Source of the DNA: Mesorhizobium sp. M2E.F.Ca.ET.219.01.1.1
GTDB taxonomy: Bacteria; Pseudomonadota; Alphaproteobacteria; Rhizobiales; Rhizobiaceae
Assembly: GCF_004016445.2 (NCBI RefSeq)
Contig: NZ_SADT02000006.1
Coordinates: 496,001-560,000, forward strand
Length of the DNA: 64,000 nt
Direction of reading: 5' to 3'
Shown: positions 8,564 to 16,316 of the stretch, piece by piece
How the letters are laid out: every line of letters begins with the position of its first letter
How positions within the stretch are numbered: position 1 is the first letter of the stretch
Notes under the pieces: generated by a model
The model's database searches: none
Told to the model about the DNA's origin: nothing
The model's input: the letters and a program-made list of their open reading frames with translations, nothing else
Translations under genes and position numbers: made by a program

Positions 8564-9478
8564 TTGAAAGCCAAACTGGGCATGTCCCCCATCGCATGGT
8601 GGAACGACGATCTCGTGGAATTGAGCGATGACGTGTCGCTGGAGGAGTGTCTGCGCCAGTCGCGCTCGGCCGGCTTCACCGGCATGGAAAAGGGCCGCCG
8701 CTTCCCCGACGACCCCAAGGTGATGCTGCCGATCCTGAAGGAGGCGGATGTCACGCTTTGCGGCGGCTGGTTCTCCGGCACGCTGGTCAACGAGGAGTTG
8801 GCGAAGAACAAGGACCGCATCCAGCCGATGATCGACCTGTTCAAGGCGGTCGACGCGCCCTGCATCGTCTATGGCGAGGTCGGCCGTTCCATCCAGGGTG
8901 ACCGCTCCAAGCCTTTGGCCACCAAGCCGAAACTCACCGGCGACGAGATGAAGGCCTATGGCCGGCGCGTCACCGAATTTGGCGAATGGTGCGCCGAGCA
9001 GGGCATGCCGCTGTCCTATCACCACCATATGGCGGCGGTCGTTGAGACCGAGCCGGAGCTCGATTCCTTCATGCGCCATTCCGGCGAAGGCATTCCGCTG
9101 CTGCTCGATGCCGGCCATCTCGCCTTTGCCGGCGGCGACGTGCTGCGCGCCATCGACAACCATCACAAGCGCATCAACCATGTCCATGTGAAGGATGTGC
9201 GCATGGGCGTGATCGACGGGCTCGACCGCACCAAACAGTCCTTCCTCGACGCCGTGGCGCTCGGCGCTTTCACCGTGCCGGGCGACGGCTCGCTCGATTT
9301 CGGCGCCATCGTCCAGCGCTTCGCCGATTATGGCTATGAGGGCTGGTTCGTGGTCGAGGCCGAGCAGGATCCGAAGAAGAACCCGCCGCTCAAGATGGCG
9401 CAGGTCGGTCACAAGGAGCTGATGCGGGTGATGACGGCCGCCGGCTATACGGTGGAGACGCAAGGGTTTCCGGCCTGA
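8564..9478 (+). CDS. iolE: Myo-inosose-2 dehydratase
   Basis: A 304-residue TIM-barrel dehydratase that converts scyllo-inosose to trihydroxycyclohexane-1,2-dione. The N-terminus reads LGMSPIAWWNDDLVEL, the usual IolE start, so the TTG at 8564 with the upstream TTGGAGTGAC ribosome site is chosen. The nearest upstream in-frame start would lie within the palindromic repeat and add about 50 low-quality residues. Metal-site segments include SYHHHMAAVVET, LLLDAGHLAFAGGD, NHVHVKDVR and WFVVEAEQD near the C-terminus. The operon order iolC-iolD-iolE is preserved. Confidence 0.94.
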   Translation: MKAKLGMSPIAWWNDDLVELSDDVSLEECLRQSRSAGFTGMEKGRRFPDDPKVMLPILKEADVTLCGGWFSGTLVNEELAKNKDRIQPMIDLFKAVDAPCIVYGEVGRSIQGDRSKPLATKPKLTGDEMKAYGRRVTEFGEWCAEQGMPLSYHHHMAAVVETEPELDSFMRHSGEGIPLLLDAGHLAFAGGDVLRAIDNHHKRINHVHVKDVRMGVIDGLDRTKQSFLDAVALGAFTVPGDGSLDFGAIVQRFADYGYEGWFVVEAEQDPKKNPPLKMAQVGHKELMRVMTAAGYTVETQGFPA

Positions 9479-9542
9479 ACGGTGGATTCACTGGGGCGCG
9501 CGGTTTATCCGTTGTGCTTTGGGCAAATCCTGGATTGGCGCG

Positions 9543-9755
9543 ATGAAAGACTATGAGCACCCCTTCTTCCGGCCGCTGTGGCGACGCATCGCCGTCGTCT
9601 CGGTCTGCCTCATCTGGTCGGTGATCGAGTTCGCCTCCGGCACGCCCTTCTGGGGCGTCATCGCTCTCGGCTTCGCCGGTTATGCGGTGTGGCAGTTTTT
9701 CTATCTCTACAAGCCGGCCGAGGAAGCGAAGCCCCCAGCCGAGCCGAAGGAATGA
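9543..9755 (+). CDS. Small two-pass membrane protein of unknown function
   Basis: A 70-residue protein starting MKDYEHPFFRPLWRR, with two hydrophobic segments (IAVVSVCLIWSVIEFAS, then FWGVIALGFAGYAVWQFF) and a short Pro/Glu/Lys-rich cytoplasmic-looking tail. It lies 64 bases after iolE in the same direction. A longer TTG start at 9519 exists but the ATG is preferred. I do not recognise a function. It resembles the short DUF3329-type proteins of rhizobia, but that is a weak impression. It may be cotranscribed with the iol genes. Confidence 0.65.
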   Translation: MKDYEHPFFRPLWRRIAVVSVCLIWSVIEFASGTPFWGVIALGFAGYAVWQFFYLYKPAEEAKPPAEPKE

Positions 9756-10135
9756 GTGGTCGATGGCGCGGACGTTTTGTGGGTCGGATACTTGTGCGTC
9801 CGGCGGATCGCTTGTGATGGCGATTGGCCCGAACGCCTCTCGCTTCGTCATCCTAGGGCGGAGCAAGGAGCGCAGCGACGCAGCGCAGACCCTAGGATCC
9901 ATGCCATGACTTTGAAGGTAGTGTGCCGGTGCAGAATTCTGCTCCGCTGCGCCCTTCGATTGAGGGAACGGCATGGATCCTAGGGTCGCGACGGAGCTTC
10001 GCTCCTGCTTCGCCCTAGGATGACGAAGTTTTTGGAGGCCACGGCCAATCGCGAAGGTTTGCGCCGGACTCCTCAGCTGATGAAATCTCTGGGTCGCCAA
10101 CCCCGCCAGAGCGAATAGGGATAGGAGAGACAAGA
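9756..10135. other. 380-base gap dominated by a long inverted repeat
   Basis: No convincing gene was found between the small membrane protein and iolB. The gap is mostly occupied by the inverted repeat at 9844-10027. The remainder supplies the iolB ribosome site (GGAGAG before 10136). No clear promoter could be identified. iolB may therefore be transcribed from its own weak promoter or by readthrough from iolE. Confidence 0.6.
9844..10027. repeat. Long inverted repeat element (about 184 bases) upstream of iolB
   Basis: The left arm begins TTCGTCATCCTAGGGCG and ends ACCCTAGGATCCATGCC. The right arm is its reverse complement: GGCATGGATCCTAGGGT, then an interior, then CGCCCTAGGATGACGAA. Arms of about 60 bases flank a spacer of about 65 bases. 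The ends are sharp and symmetrical, as in a MITE or large rhizobial palindromic element. No transposase lies within it. It would form a very stable hairpin in RNA. Confidence 0.85.
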
Positions 10136-10948
10136 ATGTCGAAACTCATCGTCAAGGCCGACAAGGGCCACGGCCATGTCGCACATGTCACGCCGCAAAG
10201 CGCCGGCTGGACCTATGTCGGCTTCGACCTGCATCGGCTGAAAGCGGGCGAGATCGCGTCCGGCAAAACCGGCGACCGCGAGGTCTGCCTGGTCTTTGTC
10301 ACCGGCAAGGGCAAGGCGACCGCCGGCGGCAAGGAACTCGGCCTGCTCGGCGAGCGCATGTCGCCCTTCGAGGGCAAGCCCTGGTCGGTCTATGTGCCGC
10401 AAGGCACCGAATGGTCGGTGACCGCCGACACCGAACTCGAACTCGCCGTCTGCTCGGCGCCGGGTTTGAGCGGCGGCCTGCCGGTGCGCGTCATCGGGCC
10501 TGATGATCTTGGCCAGGAGGTGCGCGGCAAGGGCACCAACACGCGCTACGTCACCAACATCCTGCCCGAAGGCAAGCCGGCGGATTCACTGCTGGTGGTC
10601 GAGGTCATCACGCCCGGCGGCCACACCTCCAGCTACCCGCCGCACAAGCACGACCAGGACAATTTGCCGGCCGAATCCTATCTCGAGGAAACCTATTACC
10701 ACCGGCTCAACCCGCCGCAGGGCTTTGCCTTCCAGCGCGTCTACACTGATGCCGACCGCAACGGCGTGCGCGAGCTGGACGAAGCGATGGCGATCGAGGA
10801 CGGCGACGTCGTGCTGGTGCCGAAAGGCTATCATCCCTGCGCGGCCTGCCACGGCTACGACCTCTATTATCTCAACGTCATGGCCGGACCGAAGCGGACG
10901 TGGAAATTCCACAACGCGGCCGAGCACGAATGGCTGATGAAGGCCTGA
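10136..10948 (+). CDS. iolB: 5-deoxy-glucuronate isomerase
   Basis: A 270-residue bicupin protein that isomerises 5-deoxy-D-glucuronate to 5-dehydro-2-deoxy-D-gluconate, the IolC substrate. Visible features are TYVGFDLHRLKAGE near the N-terminus and, in the C-terminal cupin, the metal ligands of SSYPPHKHDQDN (about residues 163-174) and the Glu of LEETYYHRLNPPQGFAFQRVY. VLVPKGYHPCAACHGYDLYYLNVMAG closes the barrel. Full length for the family. The ATG at 10136 follows TAGGAGAGAC. It completes iolCDEB but is separated from iolE by a small gene and an inverted repeat. Confidence 0.95.
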   Translation: MSKLIVKADKGHGHVAHVTPQSAGWTYVGFDLHRLKAGEIASGKTGDREVCLVFVTGKGKATAGGKELGLLGERMSPFEGKPWSVYVPQGTEWSVTADTELELAVCSAPGLSGGLPVRVIGPDDLGQEVRGKGTNTRYVTNILPEGKPADSLLVVEVITPGGHTSSYPPHKHDQDNLPAESYLEETYYHRLNPPQGFAFQRVYTDADRNGVRELDEAMAIEDGDVVLVPKGYHPCAACHGYDLYYLNVMAGPKRTWKFHNAAEHEWLMKA

Positions 10949-11181
10949 CCGGCGGATTGGTCCAGCCGGGAGAAAATCGTCGGCTAACGAGCCTGCGGCT
11001 GGACTTGCCTTCGAAAACCCATGAAAGCTTCGTCAATCCGTCATGGAAATCACCTATGGCAGCGGTTCCGGTGCATGTCGCCGCAAGCGCTCCGGCGTTT
11101 TTGGGCCTACGACTTGCCAGGACAATGACTTGAAGCGCGTCGCATGATCCTTCGGCGCGGCGCGCTTGACGAGGAACACCG

Positions 11182-11889
11182 ATGCGCTACGCCATCTACT
11201 ACACACCGGGGCAGGACGAGAAGCTGGCGCGCATTGCCGCCAACTGGCTGGGCCGTGACCCGTTCGGCGCGGCGACGCGGCCGGTCGAGGCGGTGGGCGA
11301 TCTGTCCGCCGCCGAGGTCGCCTTCCACACCGCCTCCGCCAGGCGTTACGGGTTCCATGCGACGCTGAAGGCGCCGTTCCGGCTGGCGCCGAACGAGACG
11401 GAAGCCTCGCTGCGCGCCGCGATCGATGCTTTTGCCGAAGCAACGCCGCCCGTCGTCATCCCGCGCCTGGTCGTCGGGCAGATCGACGGCTTCTTCGCGC
11501 TGGTGCCGGAAACGCAGTTCGCGCCGCTCAACAGCTTCGCCGGCGAGGTGGTGCGCGCCTTCGACAATTTCCGCGCGCCGCTGACCGAGGCCGAGATCGA
11601 GCGCCGCAGCCCCGATGCGCTGAAACCGGATGAGTTCCGCAACCTCTGCCAATGGGGCTATCCTTACGTTTTCGACACGTTCCGCTTCCACATGACGCTG
11701 TCGGGGCGCGTCGGGCCCGAAGAAAGCCCACGCCTTCGCGCAGCAATCGACGGCCTGTTCGCCGACGTGCTGCGCCAGCCGGTACCGGTGGATGCGCTGA
11801 CCCTGTTCGTCGAAAGCGAGCCCGGCGCGCCGTTCATGGTGCTTTCCCACCACGCGCTTGGCCGTGGCCAGGCCCGCAGGACCGCATAG
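11182..11889 (+). CDS. DUF1045 protein, 2H phosphoesterase-like, phosphonate-associated
   Basis: A 235-residue protein starting MRYAIYYTPGQDEKLARIAANWLG, the characteristic DUF1045 N-terminus. It carries two HxTL motifs of the 2H phosphoesterase superfamily: YGFHATLKAP (about residues 54-63) and FRFHMTLSGRV (about 168-178). Genes of this family commonly sit beside phnM and phnN of the C-P lyase pathway and probably process a cyclic phosphate or phosphodiester intermediate. It is followed at once by an intrinsic terminator, so phnM downstream is probably transcribed separately. The precise reaction is unproven. Confidence 0.85.
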   Translation: MRYAIYYTPGQDEKLARIAANWLGRDPFGAATRPVEAVGDLSAAEVAFHTASARRYGFHATLKAPFRLAPNETEASLRAAIDAFAEATPPVVIPRLVVGQIDGFFALVPETQFAPLNSFAGEVVRAFDNFRAPLTEAEIERRSPDALKPDEFRNLCQWGYPYVFDTFRFHMTLSGRVGPEESPRLRAAIDGLFADVLRQPVPVDALTLFVESEPGAPFMVLSHHALGRGQARRTA

Positions 11890-11934
11890 GGCGGGTCAGC
11901 GGAAACGCTGACCCGCCCTATCTTTTTGTTTTAC
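11888..11934 (+). terminator. Intrinsic terminator after the DUF1045 gene
   Basis: A perfect 13-base stem (AGGGCGGGTCAGC paired with GCTGACCCGCCCT) with a six-base loop GGAAAC is followed by ATCTTTTTGTTTT. The stem overlaps the gene's stop codon. This is a strong Rho-independent terminator on the plus strand. Confidence 0.9.
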
Positions 11935-11978
11935 GCAATTCCGGACGGAAAACCGCAAAACACTTTTCCTGGAATTGC
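11935..11978. repeat. 44-base palindromic repeat, copy 1
   Basis: GCAATTCCGG ... GGAATTGC ends enclose a core GACGGAAAACCG and a TTTTCC block. The same 44-base framework occurs at 37822-37865 with most positions conserved. It lies 34 bases before the phnM start. This looks like a dispersed rhizobial intergenic repeat. Confidence 0.75.
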
Positions 11979-12012
11979 TCTGAAATGACCGCTTGAGACA
12001 GGACCGCCCGAG

Positions 12013-13152
12013 ATGACCGCCGAAACCGTTCTCACCAATGCCCGCATCGTGCTGCCCGACGAGATCGTCGAGGGCTCGCTTCTGTTGCGCGACGGCCTGA
12101 TCGCCGCCGTCGAACCAGGCGCTGCCCGCGCCGGCGAGGATATGGGCGGCGACTATATCATTCCGGGCCTCGTCGAGTTGCACACCGATCATCTCGAAGG
12201 CCACTACGCGCCGCGCCCGAAAGTGCGCTGGAACCCGATCGCCGCGGTGCTTGCCCATGACGCGCAGGTGGCAACCGCCGGCATTACCACCGTGCTCGAC
12301 GCCTTGCGCGTCGGGATGGACGAGGACGCTGACCTGAAATCCGACGACGTGCGCAAATTGGCCGACGCAATCGAGGACAGCGTGCGCCAGGATCGGCTCA
12401 GGGCCGACCATTTCATCCATTTGCGCTGCGAGGTCTCGGCGCCGGACTGCCTCGAGGCTTTCGCCAATTTCGAAACCGACGATCGGGTGAAGCTCGCCTC
12501 GCTGATGGACCATGCGCCTGGACAGCGGCAGTTCGTCAATCTCGAGACCTATGCCTATTACTACCAGCGCAAGCTGAAGCTGACGGACCGCGACTTCCAG
12601 AAATTCTGCGAGAAGCGGATGGCGGAATCGGCCCGCAATTCCGGCCCAAATCGGGTTTTCATCTCGGCCGCCTGCCGGGGACGCGGCATCGTGCTGGCCA
12701 GCCATGACGACGCGACCGCCGGCCATGTCGACGAAGCGATCGAGCAAGGCGTGCGCGTCGCCGAGTTCCCGACGACGGAAGGGGCCGCCAAGGCCTCCAA
12801 GGCGGCAGGCCTCGGCGTGCTGATGGGCGCGCCGAACGTCATGCGCGGCGCTTCGCATTCCGGCAATGTCTCGGCGCGCACGCTAGCCGCCGACGGGCTG
12901 CTCGACATCCTGTCGTCGGACTACATCCCCTTCAGCCTGATCCAGTCGGCCTTCTTCCTCGGCGATGTCGTCGAAGGCATCACGCTGCCCCAGGCCGTGG
13001 CGATGGTCTCCAAGAACCCGGCCGAAGCGGTCGGCCTCACCGACCGCGGCATCATCGAGCCCGGCCGCCGCGCCGACTTGGTGCGCGTGCGCGTCGACGA
13101 CCATGTGCCGGTCGTGCGCACCGTGTGGCGCCAGGGCCGCCGGGTCGCGTGA
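12013..13152 (+). CDS. phnM: Alpha-D-ribose 1-methylphosphonate 5-triphosphate diphosphatase
   Basis: A 379-residue amidohydrolase of the C-P lyase pathway that releases pyrophosphate from ribose 1-methylphosphonate 5-triphosphate. Metal-binding and family motifs are IPGLVELHTDHLEGHYAPRP (about residues 52-71), FIHLRCEVS, LASHDDAT (about 220-227), and a C-terminal amidohydrolase tail (GIIEPGRRADLVRVRVDDH). The length is typical. Its stop overlaps the phnN start by one base, so the two are translationally coupled. The phnGHIJKL genes are not in the window. Confidence 0.94.
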   Translation: MTAETVLTNARIVLPDEIVEGSLLLRDGLIAAVEPGAARAGEDMGGDYIIPGLVELHTDHLEGHYAPRPKVRWNPIAAVLAHDAQVATAGITTVLDALRVGMDEDADLKSDDVRKLADAIEDSVRQDRLRADHFIHLRCEVSAPDCLEAFANFETDDRVKLASLMDHAPGQRQFVNLETYAYYYQRKLKLTDRDFQKFCEKRMAESARNSGPNRVFISAACRGRGIVLASHDDATAGHVDEAIEQGVRVAEFPTTEGAAKASKAAGLGVLMGAPNVMRGASHSGNVSARTLAADGLLDILSSDYIPFSLIQSAFFLGDVVEGITLPQAVAMVSKNPAEAVGLTDRGIIEPGRRADLVRVRVDDHVPVVRTVWRQGRRVA

Positions 13153-13775
13153 TGGTCTCGGCCCTCATCGAGCGCGAGCTGGCCGAGAGCCTGCCGATCC
13201 GCAACGGCGTCTTTGTCGCGGTGGTAGGCCCGAGCGGCGCCGGCAAGGACACTGTGATCGGCTACGCGAAGGCACGCTTCGCCGGCGAGACGCGGCTGGA
13301 ATTCGTGCGCCGCGTCATCACCAGGCCGAGCGACACGGCAAGCGAGGACCACGACACGCTGGCGGACGCGGCCTTTGCCGAGGCGGAGGCCGACGGCGCC
13401 TTCTCGCTATGCTGGGACGCGCACGGCCTGCGCTACGGCCTGCCGGCCGATGTCGACTGGGCCGTGGCGAACGGCCATGTTGCTGTGGCGAATGTCTCCC
13501 GCGCGGTCATCCCGGCGCTGCGCGAACGCTACGCCAATCTGGCCGTGGTCGAGATCACCGCGGCGCCGGAGATTCTCGCCGAACGGCTGGCGGCCCGCGG
13601 CCGCGAATCGCGCGGCGAGGTGCTTGCCCGCCTGGCGCGCAGCACCAGCGTCAAGCTGACGGGACCGGACGTCACCTCGATCGACAACAGCGGCGACAAG
13701 CAGGTCGCCGGCGAACGCTTCGCCGAGGTGCTGCGCAAGGCGATGGCGTTCTCGGACCTGTCGGACATGATCTAA
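13152..13775 (+). CDS. phnN: Ribose 1,5-bisphosphokinase
   Basis: A 207-residue guanylate kinase-like enzyme that phosphorylates ribose 1,5-bisphosphate to PRPP at the end of the C-P lyase route. The Walker A motif is VVGPSGAGKDTVI (about residues 23-35). FVRRVITRPSDTASEDHDTL and SLCWDAHGLRYGLP follow the PhnN pattern. The ATG at 13152 overlaps the phnM stop (TGATG). The gene ends directly at a large palindromic element that separates it from the convergent amino acid transporter. Confidence 0.93.
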   Translation: MVSALIERELAESLPIRNGVFVAVVGPSGAGKDTVIGYAKARFAGETRLEFVRRVITRPSDTASEDHDTLADAAFAEAEADGAFSLCWDAHGLRYGLPADVDWAVANGHVAVANVSRAVIPALRERYANLAVVEITAAPEILAERLAARGRESRGEVLARLARSTSVKLTGPDVTSIDNSGDKQVAGERFAEVLRKAMAFSDLSDMI

Positions 13776-13916
13776 GATGTGCTGATATTCAGGTGAGGCC
13801 GGCCTGCAAGTGGCGACTCCCTGCGCTTCCGGTGCTCACGTACTTAAGTACGCTCCGCTCCGGTTCTCGGAAGCCACCCCTTTCGGCTCGGCCTGACCTG
13901 AATCTCAGCACATCTT
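13774..13916. repeat. Large palindromic element between phnN and the convergent ABC ATPase gene
   Basis: The outer arms AAGATGTGCTGA and TCAGCACATCTT are perfect reverse complements, and the next layer TTCAGGTGAGGCCG pairs with CGGCCTGACCTGAA. At the centre is ACGTACTTAAGTACG, a smaller palindrome. The 143-base element fills almost the whole gap between the two convergent genes and could act as a bidirectional terminator. No coding function is supported. Confidence 0.8.
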
Positions 13917-13937
13917 GGCGCCGAGCAACGTCCGTCT

Positions 13938-14756
13938 TCACTTGTTGAAGTTGGCGATGAACTGCTTGAATTGCGGCGTCGGCGGCCTGGCGAACATCTC
14001 CTTCGGTTCGCCGACCGAATCCACCTCGCCCTTGTGCAGGAACATCACCTTGCTCGACACGTCGCGGGCGAAACTCATCTCATGCGTGACGACCAGCATG
14101 GTGCGCCCTTCCTCGGCAAGCGAGCGCATGACGCGCAGCACCTCGCCGACCAGTTCCGGATCGAGCGCCGATGTCGGCTCGTCGAACAGCATCACCTTGG
14201 GGTTCATCGCCAGGGCGCGGGCGATCGCGGCGCGCTGCTGCTGGCCGCCCGACATATGCGGTGGATAGTAGTTGCGCCGCTCCCATATGCCGACGCGCTT
14301 CAGCAAGGCTTCGGCCTGCTCCAGGCATTCCGCGCGCGGCCGCTTCAAAACATGCGTCGGCGCGGCGACGAGGTTTTCGAGCACCGTCATGTGCGACCAG
14401 AGATTGAAGCTCTGGAAAACCATGGCGAGGTTGGCGCGGATGCGTTCCACCTGGCGGATGTCGGCCGGCATCTGACGGCCATCACGCCCCTGCTTCATCC
14501 GGATGAGCTCTCCGTCGACCCGCACCTCGCCGGAGTCAGGGGTCTCCAGGAGGTTGATGCAGCGCAACATCGTGCTCTTGCCGGAACCTGACGAGCCGAG
14601 GATCGAGATGACATCGCCCTTGTGGGCTTCGAGCGAAATGCCCTTGAGCACCTCATGGTCGCCGAAGCACTTGCGCATGTCCCTGACGCTGATGGCCGAC
14701 TTGTCGTCCGGGGACGGTGCTGCCTTTGCGGCAGCGGCGACATTTGCCGACATCAC
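13938..14756 (-). CDS. Polar amino acid ABC transporter ATP-binding protein (HisP-like)
   Basis: A 272-residue ABC ATPase: Walker A SILGSSGSGKSTMLRC (about residues 52-67), signature YPPHMSGGQQQRAAIARALA (about 166-185), Walker B MLFDEPTSALDPELVGEVL and switch histidine VVTHEMSF. The HisP/GlnQ/ArtP-type sequence includes FQSFNLWSHMTVLENL. It energises import of basic or polar amino acids. It is the last gene of a four-gene minus-strand operon and its ATG overlaps the end of the permease gene by four bases. Confidence 0.93.
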   Translation of the reverse strand: MMSANVAAAAKAAPSPDDKSAISVRDMRKCFGDHEVLKGISLEAHKGDVISILGSSGSGKSTMLRCINLLETPDSGEVRVDGELIRMKQGRDGRQMPADIRQVERIRANLAMVFQSFNLWSHMTVLENLVAAPTHVLKRPRAECLEQAEALLKRVGIWERRNYYPPHMSGGQQQRAAIARALAMNPKVMLFDEPTSALDPELVGEVLRVMRSLAEEGRTMLVVTHEMSFARDVSSKVMFLHKGEVDSVGEPKEMFARPPTPQFKQFIANFNK

Positions 14757-15490
14757 AACACCTCCGGTACGGGTCTGATTTGCTGGCTCTGCTCGGGCGG
14801 CGGCCGCAGATGCGGCGAAAGCCGGTATTCGACCCAGGCGAACAGCCGGGCGATCGACAGGTTGAGCAGCAGGTAGATCACGCCGGCGCAGGTCAGCACC
14901 TCGATCGGCCGGAACGTGTCGTGCTGGATCTTCTGCGCCGTTCCCATCATCTCCATGATGGTCACCACCGAAGCGAGCGCGGTTGCCTTGGTCATCAGGA
15001 TGATTTCGGTCGAATAGGCGGGCAGAGCGAGCCGCAGCGCGATCGGCAGCGTGACGAGGCGGAAGCGGGTGAAGGCCGACATGCCGAACGCCTTGGCCGC
15101 CTCGATCTGGCCGACCGGCACTGCCCGCAACGCACCGCGGAAAATCTCGCTCTCATAGGCGGCCGTGTTCAAGGCCATGGCGACGATCGTGCAATACATC
15201 GGATCGCGCAGGATCGGCCACAGGATCGGGCTGTGGCGGACGAAATCGAATTGGGAGAGGCCGAAATAGATCAGATAGAGCTGCACCAGGAGCGGCGAGC
15301 CGCGGAAGATGAAGACATAGGCGCGAGTGAAATATTCGCCCAGTTTGGAGCCCGAAGCCCGCAGCCAGGTCAGGCCGGTGGCGATGACGAGCCCGAAGGC
15401 GATGCCGAAGAACCAGATCTCGAGCGTCAGCGGCAGCGCCTTGAGCACGCTCCACATGGTGGAAAGATAGAAATCAAAAGCCACCGCCAC
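14753..15490 (-). CDS. Polar amino acid ABC transporter permease (HisM-like)
   Basis: A 245-residue inner-membrane permease with about five hydrophobic segments and the HisM/HisQ-family loop EIFRGALRAVPVGQIEAAKAFGM (about residues 154-176), which contacts the ATPase. It lies between the second permease and the ATPase with minimal spacing, so the three are cotranscribed. The family imports histidine, lysine, arginine, ornithine or opines; the actual ligand is set by the binding protein at 16317. Confidence 0.92.
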   Translation of the reverse strand: MAVAFDFYLSTMWSVLKALPLTLEIWFFGIAFGLVIATGLTWLRASGSKLGEYFTRAYVFIFRGSPLLVQLYLIYFGLSQFDFVRHSPILWPILRDPMYCTIVAMALNTAAYESEIFRGALRAVPVGQIEAAKAFGMSAFTRFRLVTLPIALRLALPAYSTEIILMTKATALASVVTIMEMMGTAQKIQHDTFRPIEVLTCAGVIYLLLNLSIARLFAWVEYRLSPHLRPPPEQSQQIRPVPEVL

Positions 15491-15493
15491 CTC

Positions 15494-16240
15494 TTACTTC
15501 GGCCGCGTGAAACTGCGTGAGGTGTAACGCTCGGCCTTTTCGAAGATCGGCGTCGAGACCGAGGTCATCACCAGGTAAAGGATGCCGGCGACCGTGTAGA
15601 AAAGCAGCGAATGATGCGTCGAACGCGCGGCCTTGTTCGCGGTGAGCATCAACTCGGCCACGCCGGTGACCGAGATCAGCGCCGAATCCTTGATGGTCAA
15701 TTGCCAGACGTTGCCCAGCCCCGGCACCGCGAGGCGCAGCACCTGCGGCACGATCACGAGGCGAAACCGCAGCCAGGCCGACATGCCGTAGGCGCGGGCC
15801 GCCTCCAGCTCGCCGCGGTGGATCGCCAGGAACGAGCCGCGAAAAACCTCGGCCTGGTAGGCGCCGGAAATGATGCCGACCGCGAGCACGCCGCCGAGGA
15901 AGCTCGGCATGTTCAAGATGTCGGTCGAGCCGATCGACCCGGTGGACCGCGCCACGCCGGTCAGCACCTGCGTGCCGCCATAGTAGAACAGGTAGATGAT
16001 CAGGAGTTCCGGTTCGCCGCGGAAAACCGTGGTGTAGCTCTCGCCGATGAACCTCAATCCGCCGCGATGCGAAAGCTTGGCGGCCGCCACCAGCGAGCCC
16101 AGCATGGCCCCGATCAGCATCGAGACGACAGTGACGGCGAGCGTCCAGGCGATGCCCCAGAGCAGTTGCACGCCCCAGCCGGCGGCCAGCAGCTCATAGG
16201 CCGTCGACACCTGGTCCTTGAAATCGTTGAGAAACTCCAC
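15494..16240 (-). CDS. Polar amino acid ABC transporter permease (HisQ-like)
   Basis: A 248-residue permease partner of the preceding gene. The family coupling loop is QAEVFRGSFLAIHRGELEAARAYGMS (about 148-173), preceded by YTTVFRGEPELLIIYLFYYGG. Three bases separate its stop from the next permease. A strong hairpin (16283-16310) lies between it and the binding-protein gene, which probably lowers permease expression relative to the binding protein. Confidence 0.92.
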   Translation of the reverse strand: MEFLNDFKDQVSTAYELLAAGWGVQLLWGIAWTLAVTVVSMLIGAMLGSLVAAAKLSHRGGLRFIGESYTTVFRGEPELLIIYLFYYGGTQVLTGVARSTGSIGSTDILNMPSFLGGVLAVGIISGAYQAEVFRGSFLAIHRGELEAARAYGMSAWLRFRLVIVPQVLRLAVPGLGNVWQLTIKDSALISVTGVAELMLTANKAARSTHHSLLFYTVAGILYLVMTSVSTPIFEKAERYTSRSFTRPK

Positions 16241-16282
16241 GTACGCCTTCCCTCCCGGCGACGGTTGCTTGTCTCAATGCAA

Positions 16283-16310
16283 AACGGGAGCAGCCTTGGC
16301 TGCTCCCGTT
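16283..16310 (-). terminator. Intercistronic hairpin after the binding-protein gene (attenuating)
   Basis: AACGGGAGCAGCC and GGCTGCTCCCGTT form a perfect 13-base stem with a two-base spacer. On the minus strand it is followed by TTTTGCATTG. It sits between the binding-protein stop and the first permease, where such hairpins stabilise upstream mRNA or terminate part of transcription. Confidence 0.7.
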
Positions 16311-16316
16311 GCGACA

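Noticed and set aside
9756..10135. Small coding frames in the inverted repeat
   Set aside because: They arise from the repeat arms and have no ribosome site or protein similarity that I recognise.
13774..13916. CRISPR-like repeat unit
   Set aside because: There is a single palindrome with no regularly spaced repeats or spacers.
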